Source: Oceanospirillaceae bacterium (lineage in GTDB: Bacteria > Pseudomonadota > Gammaproteobacteria > Pseudomonadales > Litoribrevibacteraceae). Taken from it: a stretch of 64,000 nucleotides of DNA. Under the pieces are notes generated by a model. It saw only the letters and a list, made by a program, of their open reading frames with translations, ran no database searches and was not told the origin of the DNA. Position 1 is the first letter of the stretch; each line of letters opens with the position of its first letter. Location of the stretch: NCBI GenBank assembly GCA_015665455.1, contig JADFAD010000006.1:992001-1056000 (forward strand), read 5' to 3'. Below are positions 29,320 to 37,696 of the stretch, one piece after another. Both the position numbers and the translations under genes were made by a program.

Positions 29320-30003
29320 ATGACCAGTTTTAACAGCATCTATCAACACGCCGTCGAACAAAAAGGCTCCGAAGCCAATGTAAAAACCATCATAAATGGC
29401 CGTTACTCTTACACGCCTCCAACCATCACCGATCCATCCAACATCACTGATGATCGTTACTTATCCACGATGAGCTTGAGAATCTTTAGAGCAGGCTTAA
29501 AACACAGTTTAGTCGATGCTAAATGGCCTGCCTTTGAAAAATCGTTCCATGGATTCAACATATTAGGCAACGCCCATCTCAGTGATGACGCCATTGCTGA
29601 ACATATGAAGAACACGGACCTCATTCGTCATTTAGGAAAACTAAAAGCCATACGAATCAATGCAGGAATGATCTTACGTGCCTCCGACGAGCACGGCAGT
29701 TTTGCCAACTTCATGAATCAATGGCCCGAAGATGATGTTGTAGGTCTCTGGGCTTATCTGAAGAAACACGGCGCGCAGTTGGGGGGAAATTCTGGTGCGA
29801 ATGTACTGCGGATGACCGGTAAAGACACCTTTATGTTTACCAACGATGTCGTCACGGCATTAAAAGCCAGACTCATCGTGGATAAATCTCCAACCTCTAA
29901 ACGAGACCTGCTAGCCGTTCAAGAAAAGTTCAATCAATGGAAAGAAGAATCCGGTTGGTCTTTGGCGGATATCAGTTTATTACTTGCCTTAACCGTTGGG
30001 TAG
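29320..30003 (+). CDS. DNA-3-methyladenine glycosylase I (Tag) family protein
   Basis: A 227-residue protein of the helix-hairpin-helix glycosylase group related to Tag. The region MSLRIFRAGLKHSLVDAKWP to SFHGFN (about 50-76) corresponds to the Tag segment around AGLSW, and DLIRHLGKLKAIRINAGMIL (about 103-122) to the Tag IIR-K-xA-x-NA stretch. The Tag zinc ligands (N-terminal Cys and His, C-terminal His and Cys) are not visible, so this is a zinc-less branch whose lesion specificity is uncertain. It is divergent from the GMC oxidoreductase gene. GTCCAGGA at 29306-29313 is a possible ribosome-binding region. Confidence 0.82.
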   Translation: MTSFNSIYQHAVEQKGSEANVKTIINGRYSYTPPTITDPSNITDDRYLSTMSLRIFRAGLKHSLVDAKWPAFEKSFHGFNILGNAHLSDDAIAEHMKNTDLIRHLGKLKAIRINAGMILRASDEHGSFANFMNQWPEDDVVGLWAYLKKHGAQLGGNSGANVLRMTGKDTFMFTNDVVTALKARLIVDKSPTSKRDLLAVQEKFNQWKEESGWSLADISLLLALTVG

Positions 30004-30009
30004 GAGTTC

Positions 30010-30039
30010 AAACACGCTTAGAGCTTATGGCGCGTGTTT
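30010..30039 (+). terminator. Hairpin after the Tag-family gene
   Basis: AAACACGC (30010-30017) and GCGTGTTT (30032-30039) form an 8-bp stem with a 14-nt loop, followed by CTTTTG. It overlaps the end of the convergent DUF3565 gene. Confidence 0.5.
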
Positions 30040-30252
30040 CTTTTGAATAGACTCATTTACAGGCGCATCTTGATCACATAAAACGCATTCTAAAGCATGG
30101 CCTAACATACCTTCTCGGCCCTCCTCGTTAATCACCCAAGGGCGATTAACGAAGGGCGGATGGTGGCGAACATGTTGACCATGAAAGCAGGCCAATTCTG
30201 CAACCCAGTCATCATGTTCATCTTGGTGATAACCTATGATTTTTTGTTTCAT
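30025..30252 (-). CDS. DUF3565 family small protein
   Basis: A 75-residue protein. The sequence GYHQDEHDDWVAELACFHGQ, then HVRHHPPFVNRPWV and EGREGMLGHALECVLC match the conserved DUF3565 pattern. The His and Cys positions (Cys 22, His 24 and 27, the C-terminal CVLC) suggest a metal-binding site. No function is known to me for this family. Its start is 27 bp from the stop of the PilJ-N protein gene upstream on the same strand, so the two may be cotranscribed. Confidence 0.85.
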   Translation of the reverse strand: MKQKIIGYHQDEHDDWVAELACFHGQHVRHHPPFVNRPWVINEEGREGMLGHALECVLCDQDAPVNESIQKKHAP

Positions 30253-30278
30253 AACATCCAGTATAAAACATCCAATCG

Positions 30279-31079
30279 TTATTTCGCAGCGACCTGCCTG
30301 CGCTGTGCCACCATAAGTTCTTCGTATTGCTTAGTGATTAAATTCATCTTCTTCAAAATAGACTCAGTGGTGATGGAAATAACCGTAGGAACATATCGCC
30401 CATCATCCCCTAATTTGAAACCCGATTGAGAGAACGCCCATTGGTTATTTACTTTTTTCAATGACTTATTCAAAGTTTCTGTATTCCTAGAATACGCGCT
30501 AAGAGTGGCTAACGATTCATCAAAAAGCGAAACAGCCTCTGAAAACTCTGTTTCTAAGCGACGATCATTTACCTTCCAATACAACCCCATATAAGCTTTC
30601 GCAATTTTCTGCGACAGCATACGTTGACGACCTGAAATATCCACCAACTTGGCACTGTCGAATTGAGCGTGCTTAGCAATGGCTTTTACAACGTCATCGC
30701 ACGCGTCCAACAACGCCAAATTTTCAATCATCAGAAAATCAGCCCCCGCTTTATTGGGCGTCGCAATGATCTTGGTGCGGTGTTCCGTCCATAGGACTTC
30801 TACATTATCCAACAAGTTATTAATGGCCTCTGTCGGTGCATATTCACGCAGCTCTGCAAACTGTTCCTCAAACAACGCCACACTGTCATCCAACTGTTTA
30901 AGCGCAACATCCACTTTGACGTCTGCCCCGACCATAAGATAACTCTTCATCATTCTCTGCGATAACATCCGCTGTCGACCGGATTTGTTGATTGCTTCTG
31001 CATCCGTCATTCCCCAACTGTAAGCTGGCGTTAATAAAGGAATAAGACTAAGAATGATTAATTTAATTATAATTTTCAC
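30279..31079 (-). CDS. Stand-alone periplasmic protein with two PilJ N-terminal sensor domains
   Basis: A 266-residue secreted protein. The signal peptide is KLIILSLIPLLTPAYSWG. Two copies of the PilJ-type/nitrate-sensor-like four-helix motif follow: NKSGRQRMLSQRMMKSYLMV (about 31-50) and VDISGRQRMLSQKIAKAYMG (about 148-167). In pilus chemoreceptors and NarX-like kinases this domain sits outside the membrane and the SGRQRMLSQ helix binds ligand. Here no transmembrane helix or signalling domain follows, so it may be a soluble ligand-binding partner for another receptor. The gap before the next upstream gene, luxP, is 511 bp and divergent. Confidence 0.85.
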   Translation of the reverse strand: MKIIIKLIILSLIPLLTPAYSWGMTDAEAINKSGRQRMLSQRMMKSYLMVGADVKVDVALKQLDDSVALFEEQFAELREYAPTEAINNLLDNVEVLWTEHRTKIIATPNKAGADFLMIENLALLDACDDVVKAIAKHAQFDSAKLVDISGRQRMLSQKIAKAYMGLYWKVNDRRLETEFSEAVSLFDESLATLSAYSRNTETLNKSLKKVNNQWAFSQSGFKLGDDGRYVPTVISITTESILKKMNLITKQYEELMVAQRRQVAAK

Positions 31080-31590
31080 TGGAGTGCCCTCTTGTTAACA
31101 ATGCGACGCCATAATCTACGAAATCAAAACTCATACTAATGACCTGCATCAAAACTCTTGAAATTCACTAAGTTATGGCATCAACCGTGCCAACTAATAT
31201 TAAAGAATGACTATTCGTAATAAATAAGAGTGAAAAAGTTATACACAACAAATACACGTTAAAATAACGGCTTACACCAAGTTAACTCACAGAGTTATCC
31301 ACAGAAATAAGATATACACATTGTCTTCTTTCTTCTAAAACCCGATGGGTACAACAGCAATAAGAAAACATGAGAGAGCTCATTCAGTCATAAAGGCTCA
31401 ACCATGCACCAAAATCGGTCACATTAATGGCATGACTTTTAATATGATCCAACCAGATAAAATATTAAAAACCTCATAAAATACATAAAGATAGGAACAA
31501 CATAAGATTTGATCTAAGTGCCATTATGATCTAATGTGAAAGCATTAGAGCTTATTGCTAAATTAAAGAATAAATCCCATTGGAGGTCAT
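31080..31590. other. 511-bp AT-rich intergenic region in front of luxP
   Basis: No open frame of note. It holds two DnaA-box-like nonamers on the plus strand (TTATACACA at 31239-31247, TTATCCACA at 31295-31303) and a weaker ATATACACA at 31312-31320. Near luxP there is an inverted repeat at 31531-31548. Promoters for luxP and for the divergent PilJ-N gene must lie here, but I could not fix their elements. Confidence 0.6.
31531..31548. promoter_or_regulatory. 18-bp inverted repeat ahead of luxP
   Basis: CTAATG (31531-31536) and CATTAG (31543-31548) flank a 6-bp spacer, ending 42 bp before the luxP ATG. GATCTAA occurs at 31511 and again at 31528, the second copy overlapping the left arm. A regulator-binding site is plausible; no family can be named. 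Confidence 0.45.
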
Positions 31591-32769
31591 ATGTTTCCCG
31601 CATTACGAACTGAACGGCCTCTATCCATCCAAATCGCCATCAACAAATACCTTTTTGTTATATTTTTCCTTTCATTTTCAACGTTATGCACAAGCGACGT
31701 ACGATTCAATGAATATTGGATGGTCGATGAATTCTATGAACAATTTCCCGAACAGAAACGTATTTCAGACGCCTTTAATCTCATAGTTCAACGCAACGCT
31801 GAGAAAATGGAAACCTCTTCCGACCCAGTAAAAATTTTAGTGGTCTATCCAGGAATTCAAGTCTCTGACTATTGGCGTAGAAGTGTTTCTGCATTTAAGA
31901 AACGCCTGGATCTCTTGGGCATAGACTATGTAATGGATTCCCAATTTACTAAACCCGGTATCGATCTCAACTTACAATCAAAACTTATCGGTAACTCATT
32001 CAAGGATGCCCCCGACTATCTTGTATTTACCCTCGATGCGATAAAACATAAAAAACTGATCGAACGCGTCATGAGCCAAGGACACACCAAAATCATTCTT
32101 CAAAACATCACGACCCCTTTAAAAGCCTTTAGTACACAACAACCTTTTTTATACGTTGGCTTCGATCATGCCATCGGCACACAACTTTTAGTTCAGCATT
32201 ACCAACGCCTTTTCCCTCAAGGTGGTAACTACGCCATTCTTTTTGGCACCCAAGGGTATGTCAGCAAAATTCGTGGCGGGGTATTTGAAAGTCTCATGAA
32301 TGCATCTAACGGCTTTCATCTCAAGGACAGTTATTACGTCAATTTCGACCGATCCATGGCCACAGAAGCCACGGAACAGCTCATTAATGATCACACCAAA
32401 AACGGTAAATTCGGGTTAGACTTTATCTACGCGGCTTCCACAGACATTGCGTTAGGCGCTATCGATGCACTTGAAAAAAAAGGGCTTAAAAAAACCGTTC
32501 TAGTTAACGGTTGGGGAGGAGGTTCCAACGAACTCGATAGCATTAAACAAAATATAATGGACTTTACCGTCATGAGAATGAACGACGATAATGGTGTAGC
32601 TATGGCCGAAGCCATTCACCTTGACTTATCCGGTCAAGGAAGCGAAGTGCCTACCATTTACTCAGGCAGCTTCCGTCTCATCCAACAAGGCATTGACGCG
32701 ACACAACTTCAACGCTTTGAAGAACGCGCTTTCAGGTATTCCAATGAAGCTTCCAACACGAATTACTAG
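31591..32769 (+). CDS. luxP: LuxP-type periplasmic autoinducer-2 binding protein
   Basis: A 392-residue periplasmic binding protein that in Vibrio captures borated AI-2 and controls the LuxQ kinase. An N-terminal hydrophobic segment KYLFVIFFLSFSTLCTS serves as signal peptide. Similarity to Vibrio LuxP is continuous, for example VYPGIQVSDYWRRS, LQNITTP, QPFLYVGFDHA, STDIALGAIDAL, VNGWGGGS and VMRMNDDNGVAMAEAI. Every residue I recall as contacting AI-2 in Vibrio harveyi LuxP has a counterpart: Gln90, Ser92, Trp95, Asn172, Arg228, Thr284, Trp308, Asp332 (Vibrio 77, 79, 82, 159, 215, 266, 289, 310). GGAGGT stands 4 nt before the ATG. Its end overlaps luxQ by 26 bp. No luxS is in the window. Confidence 0.92.
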   Translation: MFPALRTERPLSIQIAINKYLFVIFFLSFSTLCTSDVRFNEYWMVDEFYEQFPEQKRISDAFNLIVQRNAEKMETSSDPVKILVVYPGIQVSDYWRRSVSAFKKRLDLLGIDYVMDSQFTKPGIDLNLQSKLIGNSFKDAPDYLVFTLDAIKHKKLIERVMSQGHTKIILQNITTPLKAFSTQQPFLYVGFDHAIGTQLLVQHYQRLFPQGGNYAILFGTQGYVSKIRGGVFESLMNASNGFHLKDSYYVNFDRSMATEATEQLINDHTKNGKFGLDFIYAASTDIALGAIDALEKKGLKKTVLVNGWGGGSNELDSIKQNIMDFTVMRMNDDNGVAMAEAIHLDLSGQGSEVPTIYSGSFRLIQQGIDATQLQRFEERAFRYSNEASNTNY

Positions 32770-35080
32770 CTTCCTACCAAAACAAGGCGTTGCATTCAGC
32801 AAGCTCATTGCGGCCTGTTTGATTACTGCATTAGGCATCACAGCCGCGACCACCCTTGGGTTTTACTACGCGAATACCATTGCTGTGGCAAAAAGCAGCG
32901 CCCAAGCCCATAATCACCAGCAACAAGAAATTACTAACCTTCAATTTGAAGGGCTTCTTAATCAGAGTAAAAACTTAGTTTCATCGCTAAGTAGTAACCA
33001 AGAACTCAAGCAAGTAATAAAAACTCAAAGCCCCGAAGATATTAAAAACACACTGAATCGGCTCTTAACCAGCACACAGACAGAACCTCTCGATCTTTTG
33101 GTGTTCGTCAAAAATACACAGTCTTCTCCCATTACCGGCGGATTTTCACCTTACAACACTCAACCCCTCATTGATCGGCTGCCTGAACTATTACCAGCAG
33201 TGGGATTTCAATTTATTAACACCACATCCTCTGATTCACCCAGCGCCAGTGGCTTCGCTTATGGCATTGAAATTGTCTCCGGAAAGCTTAATAAACGTCT
33301 GGGCTATTTATTTGGCATAGTCATCCTGAACGACAATTTTGCTATTCTAAATTCAATTCTCCAAAGCACAGGTGCGGATTCGGTTTCTCTTATCCCTAAT
33401 CAAGCAGGCAATTTTGACCAACCCATTGCTTGGATTAACAACTTAAATGAAGCGCCCATCTATAAGCCCAGCGTTTCAAATACGAAGGACCATTTCAATC
33501 GATTCACTCTATCGCCATCACAGATACCTGCTGATTTAAGTATTGTCCTCTGGCAACAAGACTCTTTACTAGAAGAGCACCTGTCTTTATTTAAAACAAC
33601 ACTCAGCTACGTCATCGTAATCGTATTCCTGCTGGTATTGAGCATTGTTTATATTGTCACCAAAGTTAGCAGTAAATCTCTTGCTTATCTAAATCAATTC
33701 GCTAAAGCAAAAACACAAGATTCCCCTCGAATTCAGTTTACACCGACGCCCGTTTTTGAGATTAACCAAGTAGGTAATCGACTTGAAAAAGCCGTACACG
33801 ATCTCGCTATTAATGAAGAGATGTATCGCAACATACTGAACTACTCAGGTGCTGTCGTTTATCTAAAAGATTTGGACGGTGCATATCACTTCGTGAATAC
33901 CGAATTCGAATGTGTCACAGGTATTAACCTACAAAAAGCACTGGGCCATCGAGACGATCAACTGTTTGAGCAAGCGCAAGCTGACCATTTCATATCACAC
34001 GATCAACAAGTGATAAAAGAAAACCGGATGCTCACATTCCGCGAAGAGATGATTCAAGGAAATCAAACCATCTCCTTCATCAGCATTAAGTTTCCAATCA
34101 GGAATACCCAAGGCGACATTCGCTATATCTGTGGTTTTTCTACGGACATCACGGGCATCATTCAAACCCAAAATGAATTGCAGCGAGAAAAAGAAAGGGC
34201 CGAGAACGCCACCCAAAAACTGAACAGTTTAAATCGCAACCTAGCGGATTCCATTACACAAAAAACGTTAGAGTTGGAAGCCGCTCAAGCAAGCCTGATT
34301 CAGTCAGAAAAGCTCGCGTCTCTCGGTGCTCTGGTTGCAGGAATCTCCCATGAATTAAACACCCCAATAGGGACGTCTCTAACCGTCGCGTCCACACTGG
34401 AACTGAAAAACCAGGAATTCAAAGAACGTTTCGAAAACGGAACACTGACAAAAAAATTAATGACATCATTCATTGAGGATTTAACCACCACCAGTCAGAT
34501 TCTCACTCGATCACTGAACTCCGCCATTGAACTGATCGGCAGCTTTAAACAAATTTCCGTCGACCAAACCAGCGAACATCGTCGCCAATTTGGGCTCGCC
34601 CAAACCATCAATGAAGTAACAACAACCCATAAACATGTACTTTGTGAGCAAAACATTCAGCTCATCGAGTTAATTTCCATTGATGGCCAACTGGACTCAT
34701 ACCCAGGCCCCTTTAGCCAAGTACTTAACAACCTAATTTACAATGCTGTATTCCATGCGTTTGACGAAGGAGAGGAAGGAAAAATCACCATCAACGCCCG
34801 TTGTGATGAAGGTAAGGCTTACATCATCGTCAGTGACAACGGAAAGGGCATCCCTCATGACAGTCAAAACAAAGTCTTCGACCCATTCTTTACCACACGC
34901 TTAGGCCACGGAGGCAGCGGCTTAGGGCTGCACATAGTTCATACCATTGTGACGGGCATCCTTGGAGGATCAATTGAACTTCACAGCCGGTGTAGTGGCG
35001 TTAATAAAGGCACAGACATCAGTATCACATTGCCGTTAACGGCGCCTGAGACAAATAAGGAAAAAGAACCAACACAGTGA
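32744..35080 (+). CDS. luxQ: LuxQ-like autoinducer-2 sensor histidine kinase without receiver domain
   Basis: A 778-residue inner-membrane kinase. Transmembrane helices at about 19-42 and 286-306 enclose a periplasmic domain. Its segment LGYLFGIVILNDNFAILNSI lines up with Vibrio LuxQ (LGFSFNAVVLDNNFALMEKL), so it should be the LuxP partner. A cytoplasmic PAS domain (about 360-475), a coiled coil (475-520) and the transmitter follow. The phosphoacceptor is His536 in GISHELNTPIGTS; the N box VLNNLIYNAVFHAF, VSDNGKGIP and GGSGLGLHIV form the ATPase. Vibrio LuxQ has a different HisKA (SHEIRTPLN) and a C-terminal receiver; here the protein ends after the ATPase. The ATG at 32744, inside luxP, fits homology. 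No LuxU or response regulator follows. Confidence 0.85.
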   Translation: MKLPTRITSFLPKQGVAFSKLIAACLITALGITAATTLGFYYANTIAVAKSSAQAHNHQQQEITNLQFEGLLNQSKNLVSSLSSNQELKQVIKTQSPEDIKNTLNRLLTSTQTEPLDLLVFVKNTQSSPITGGFSPYNTQPLIDRLPELLPAVGFQFINTTSSDSPSASGFAYGIEIVSGKLNKRLGYLFGIVILNDNFAILNSILQSTGADSVSLIPNQAGNFDQPIAWINNLNEAPIYKPSVSNTKDHFNRFTLSPSQIPADLSIVLWQQDSLLEEHLSLFKTTLSYVIVIVFLLVLSIVYIVTKVSSKSLAYLNQFAKAKTQDSPRIQFTPTPVFEINQVGNRLEKAVHDLAINEEMYRNILNYSGAVVYLKDLDGAYHFVNTEFECVTGINLQKALGHRDDQLFEQAQADHFISHDQQVIKENRMLTFREEMIQGNQTISFISIKFPIRNTQGDIRYICGFSTDITGIIQTQNELQREKERAENATQKLNSLNRNLADSITQKTLELEAAQASLIQSEKLASLGALVAGISHELNTPIGTSLTVASTLELKNQEFKERFENGTLTKKLMTSFIEDLTTTSQILTRSLNSAIELIGSFKQISVDQTSEHRRQFGLAQTINEVTTTHKHVLCEQNIQLIELISIDGQLDSYPGPFSQVLNNLIYNAVFHAFDEGEEGKITINARCDEGKAYIIVSDNGKGIPHDSQNKVFDPFFTTRLGHGGSGLGLHIVHTIVTGILGGSIELHSRCSGVNKGTDISITLPLTAPETNKEKEPTQ

Positions 35081-35127
35081 TTCCTCTCTCAGCCACACGT
35101 AATCCACACATACTCGCTTAGGCGATT

Positions 35128-37581
35128 CTATTTATCAGACATTAACCCCGCTAACGCCCGGGCCAAATCACCATCTTTATTTAAAATCGATTTGAGCTTA
35201 TCCGAGGCAAACCAAATAACCTCAACCGGTGACTCAGCGCGATAACTCGCCGGACTTCGCCCTGACAGCAACACCAATACGGCGATGGTTTCACCCGGCC
35301 CATAGCTAGTAACACTGGTGGTTGAGCCTTGCTTTACCCGCCCTTCGACGGTCCCTCTTATAATCACACCAATGCAGTTGTGGGGCTTATCTTGCTCTAA
35401 CACAAGATCACCCGGTTGATAGATTCTTTGATCCATCATGGCTGACAGCTTTTCTTTGGTCTCATTACATAAAGATCGACTCCAAGGCATGCAATCCACC
35501 AGCTGGTCAGACTTAATCGCTAATAAAACGGGCCGCTGTTGAAGGTTAAGCATTCGTTTTTCAACGTCATGGACCAACCGCTCTGCTTCGGGTTTGTCCA
35601 AGACCGCTAATTTAAGTTGATGCTGAACCAAAGCCCGCTCTCTGTTCAACAATAAACGCGTTGCGGCTTGTGTTTCTAACGCATGAATGATTTCAGGAAA
35701 GCTCTCTCTCAAGTTGTGAATCTGCTTCAATGTATCTTGCTCATTTTGCGCCACGTCTTGCCTGACGCGTTGAGCCGCAGATTCATCAGGGGCCAACGTT
35801 TCAATATGCTCAGCCAAGGCCTGTTGAGCCTGAATAAAACCTCTTGCGATGTCGTAACCTTGCGCCAAACGATTGAATGCAAACGACGTTGCTAACTGCT
35901 TCAAACCTTTAACTTCCCTAAGTTGATTTAACAGTTTCGGCGTCTGCCATGCTTTATAAAGCTCAGGTCTTGGACCAATCACAGGATCACCGTCCAGCGC
36001 ATGTTCAACCGCTTCAACCAACCTAGACGTCGCCTGTTTACCCAACGTTCCCTGCTCAAACTGATTCCAATAGTGTTGCCGTTCGGTTTCCAGCAATCGA
36101 CGCTTAAACGCGATCGACATGTCCCCTTCAGAGATAGCACGCTCCTCGGTTTCTTGTACATCCGCTTTTAAGCCAGCGGTTTCTTTCACTGACTCCCAAT
36201 CAGCGCCTTTCAAGAACTCATTGGTCATCATGTCCGGCAACATGACGTTCAAGCCCTGATTAATTGTGCTCTGTGCTTTATCAACCGTGGCCTGTTTCGC
36301 GGGCGGTAATTTATCCAAACCTAGCCAGTGCAAAACCATCCCCATGGAAGAGCCATTAATCAAAATGGTTAATACCACAATCCCTGCGGATAGAAACATC
36401 ACTTGGTCGCCAATGGCTTTTGGTATCTGATCATTCGCTACAACGGTTAATGCTAATGCCAAAGAAACCGCACCTCGAAGCCCACCCCAGACTAAAACCG
36501 TCGCCTTTTCTCGGTTAATTCCGATACCTATACGCTTCAAAATAGGCATAAATAGCGTCACTGAAAAAGTACGAATCAACATGATACCTATGTACAAAAT
36601 AGCTAACGCTTTCCAAAGCTCAATATCATCTAAGGGAACACGAACCGCAACCAGAACCCCAACCAACAGGAAAATCAATGTATTAGCAATATGCGCCATC
36701 ACTTCCCAGAAATGATGTAGAAAACCAGCCACCTCTGGCGAGATTCTTGTCCGTCCAATACTGGCGTACAAAAGTGCCAAAGCAACGACTGCTACAACCC
36801 CTGAAACATGAATACTTTCAGCGAACATAAAAACCAAATACGCCACCATAATCGACAAAGAAATCTCAATCATGGGGTCATTAAATACCCTTCCAAGCCA
36901 GATAATGCTCCATCCACCAATCACAAGGCCGATCACCAACCCCGCTGAAACCACCCATGTAAATTGAGCCGCCACAGCAAATACATTGACCGATTGCTCA
37001 GTGGAGCTCAGCACCCAACCGTAGAACAAAGAAAAGAACACAATCGCGGTGCCATCGTTCAGTAAGGACTCCCCTTCAATTAAGGTCTCTAGACGCTTTC
37101 GAGAACTGACTTCTTTCAGTAAGGCCACCACAGCAACGGGGTCTGTGGCACTAATCAACGCCCCAAACATCAGGCACATAGCCCAACTCCACTCGAACGG
37201 GAACGCCCACTGAGCAAGCCCAGCACTCAACATCGTCGCCACAATCAAGCCAGGCACAGCCAGCACTGCAATCTGTACAAACATGCGTCGGAATAAGTGC
37301 ACTTCCATCGCAAAAGCACTTTCAAAAATCAAAGTAGGGAGGAAAACGAACAGAATAAGATGTGGGCTGACGTCGACGACTAAATCAAGGGTTTCAGCCA
37401 GCATCGGGGTTTGCTCAACAAAGAACCCGGTACGATGGATCAACCCCATCCCCAAACCAATCACCAATAAGGCAACCGTATAAGGAATTTGTGTACCCTT
37501 AAGCAGGTCCCGTGTGGCAGCACCGATGAAGAGAGCCAACACAACAAACATTAAAACGAGCAGACCAGTTTCGTAATGCAT
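35128..37581 (-). CDS. NhaP-type Na+(K+)/H+ antiporter with cyclic-nucleotide-binding domain
   Basis: An inner-membrane cation/proton antiporter of the CPA1 family, 817 residues. The first 430 residues hold about 13 transmembrane helices with the hallmarks LISATDPVAVVALLKEV, EGESLLNDGTAIVFFSLFYG and VWGGLRGAVSLALAL. A long cytoplasmic helical region (about 440-690) follows. The C-terminal Crp-like domain (about 705-815) contains YQPGDLVLEQDKPHNCIGVI and RSPASYRAESPVEVIWF, as in SOS1-type plant antiporters and their bacterial relatives. Role in salt and pH tolerance is inferred. I chose the ATG at 37581; a GTG four codons earlier is possible. It converges on luxQ. Confidence 0.92.
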   Translation of the reverse strand: MHYETGLLVLMFVVLALFIGAATRDLLKGTQIPYTVALLVIGLGMGLIHRTGFFVEQTPMLAETLDLVVDVSPHLILFVFLPTLIFESAFAMEVHLFRRMFVQIAVLAVPGLIVATMLSAGLAQWAFPFEWSWAMCLMFGALISATDPVAVVALLKEVSSRKRLETLIEGESLLNDGTAIVFFSLFYGWVLSSTEQSVNVFAVAAQFTWVVSAGLVIGLVIGGWSIIWLGRVFNDPMIEISLSIMVAYLVFMFAESIHVSGVVAVVALALLYASIGRTRISPEVAGFLHHFWEVMAHIANTLIFLLVGVLVAVRVPLDDIELWKALAILYIGIMLIRTFSVTLFMPILKRIGIGINREKATVLVWGGLRGAVSLALALTVVANDQIPKAIGDQVMFLSAGIVVLTILINGSSMGMVLHWLGLDKLPPAKQATVDKAQSTINQGLNVMLPDMMTNEFLKGADWESVKETAGLKADVQETEERAISEGDMSIAFKRRLLETERQHYWNQFEQGTLGKQATSRLVEAVEHALDGDPVIGPRPELYKAWQTPKLLNQLREVKGLKQLATSFAFNRLAQGYDIARGFIQAQQALAEHIETLAPDESAAQRVRQDVAQNEQDTLKQIHNLRESFPEIIHALETQAATRLLLNRERALVQHQLKLAVLDKPEAERLVHDVEKRMLNLQQRPVLLAIKSDQLVDCMPWSRSLCNETKEKLSAMMDQRIYQPGDLVLEQDKPHNCIGVIIRGTVEGRVKQGSTTSVTSYGPGETIAVLVLLSGRSPASYRAESPVEVIWFASDKLKSILNKDGDLARALAGLMSDK

Positions 37582-37696
37582 CAGCGCCACCAAATCTGAC
37601 TATCGTTTTACTATAGACCTATCTCCAAACCCTGAGTAAAAATGGCGTTTTTTCCGAGAAACGGTAACGCACTGGAGACCTAACAGAAACGAAACA

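Noticed and set aside
31239-31320. Possible replication origin because of DnaA-box-like nonamers
   Set aside because: Only two good boxes, no dnaA, dnaN, gidA or rep gene nearby and no array of AT-rich repeats; kept only as a regulatory curiosity.
32621-32743. Upstream part of the luxQ frame as additional N-terminus
   Set aside because: It lies entirely within luxP in another frame and precedes the basic N-terminus and first transmembrane helix of LuxQ.
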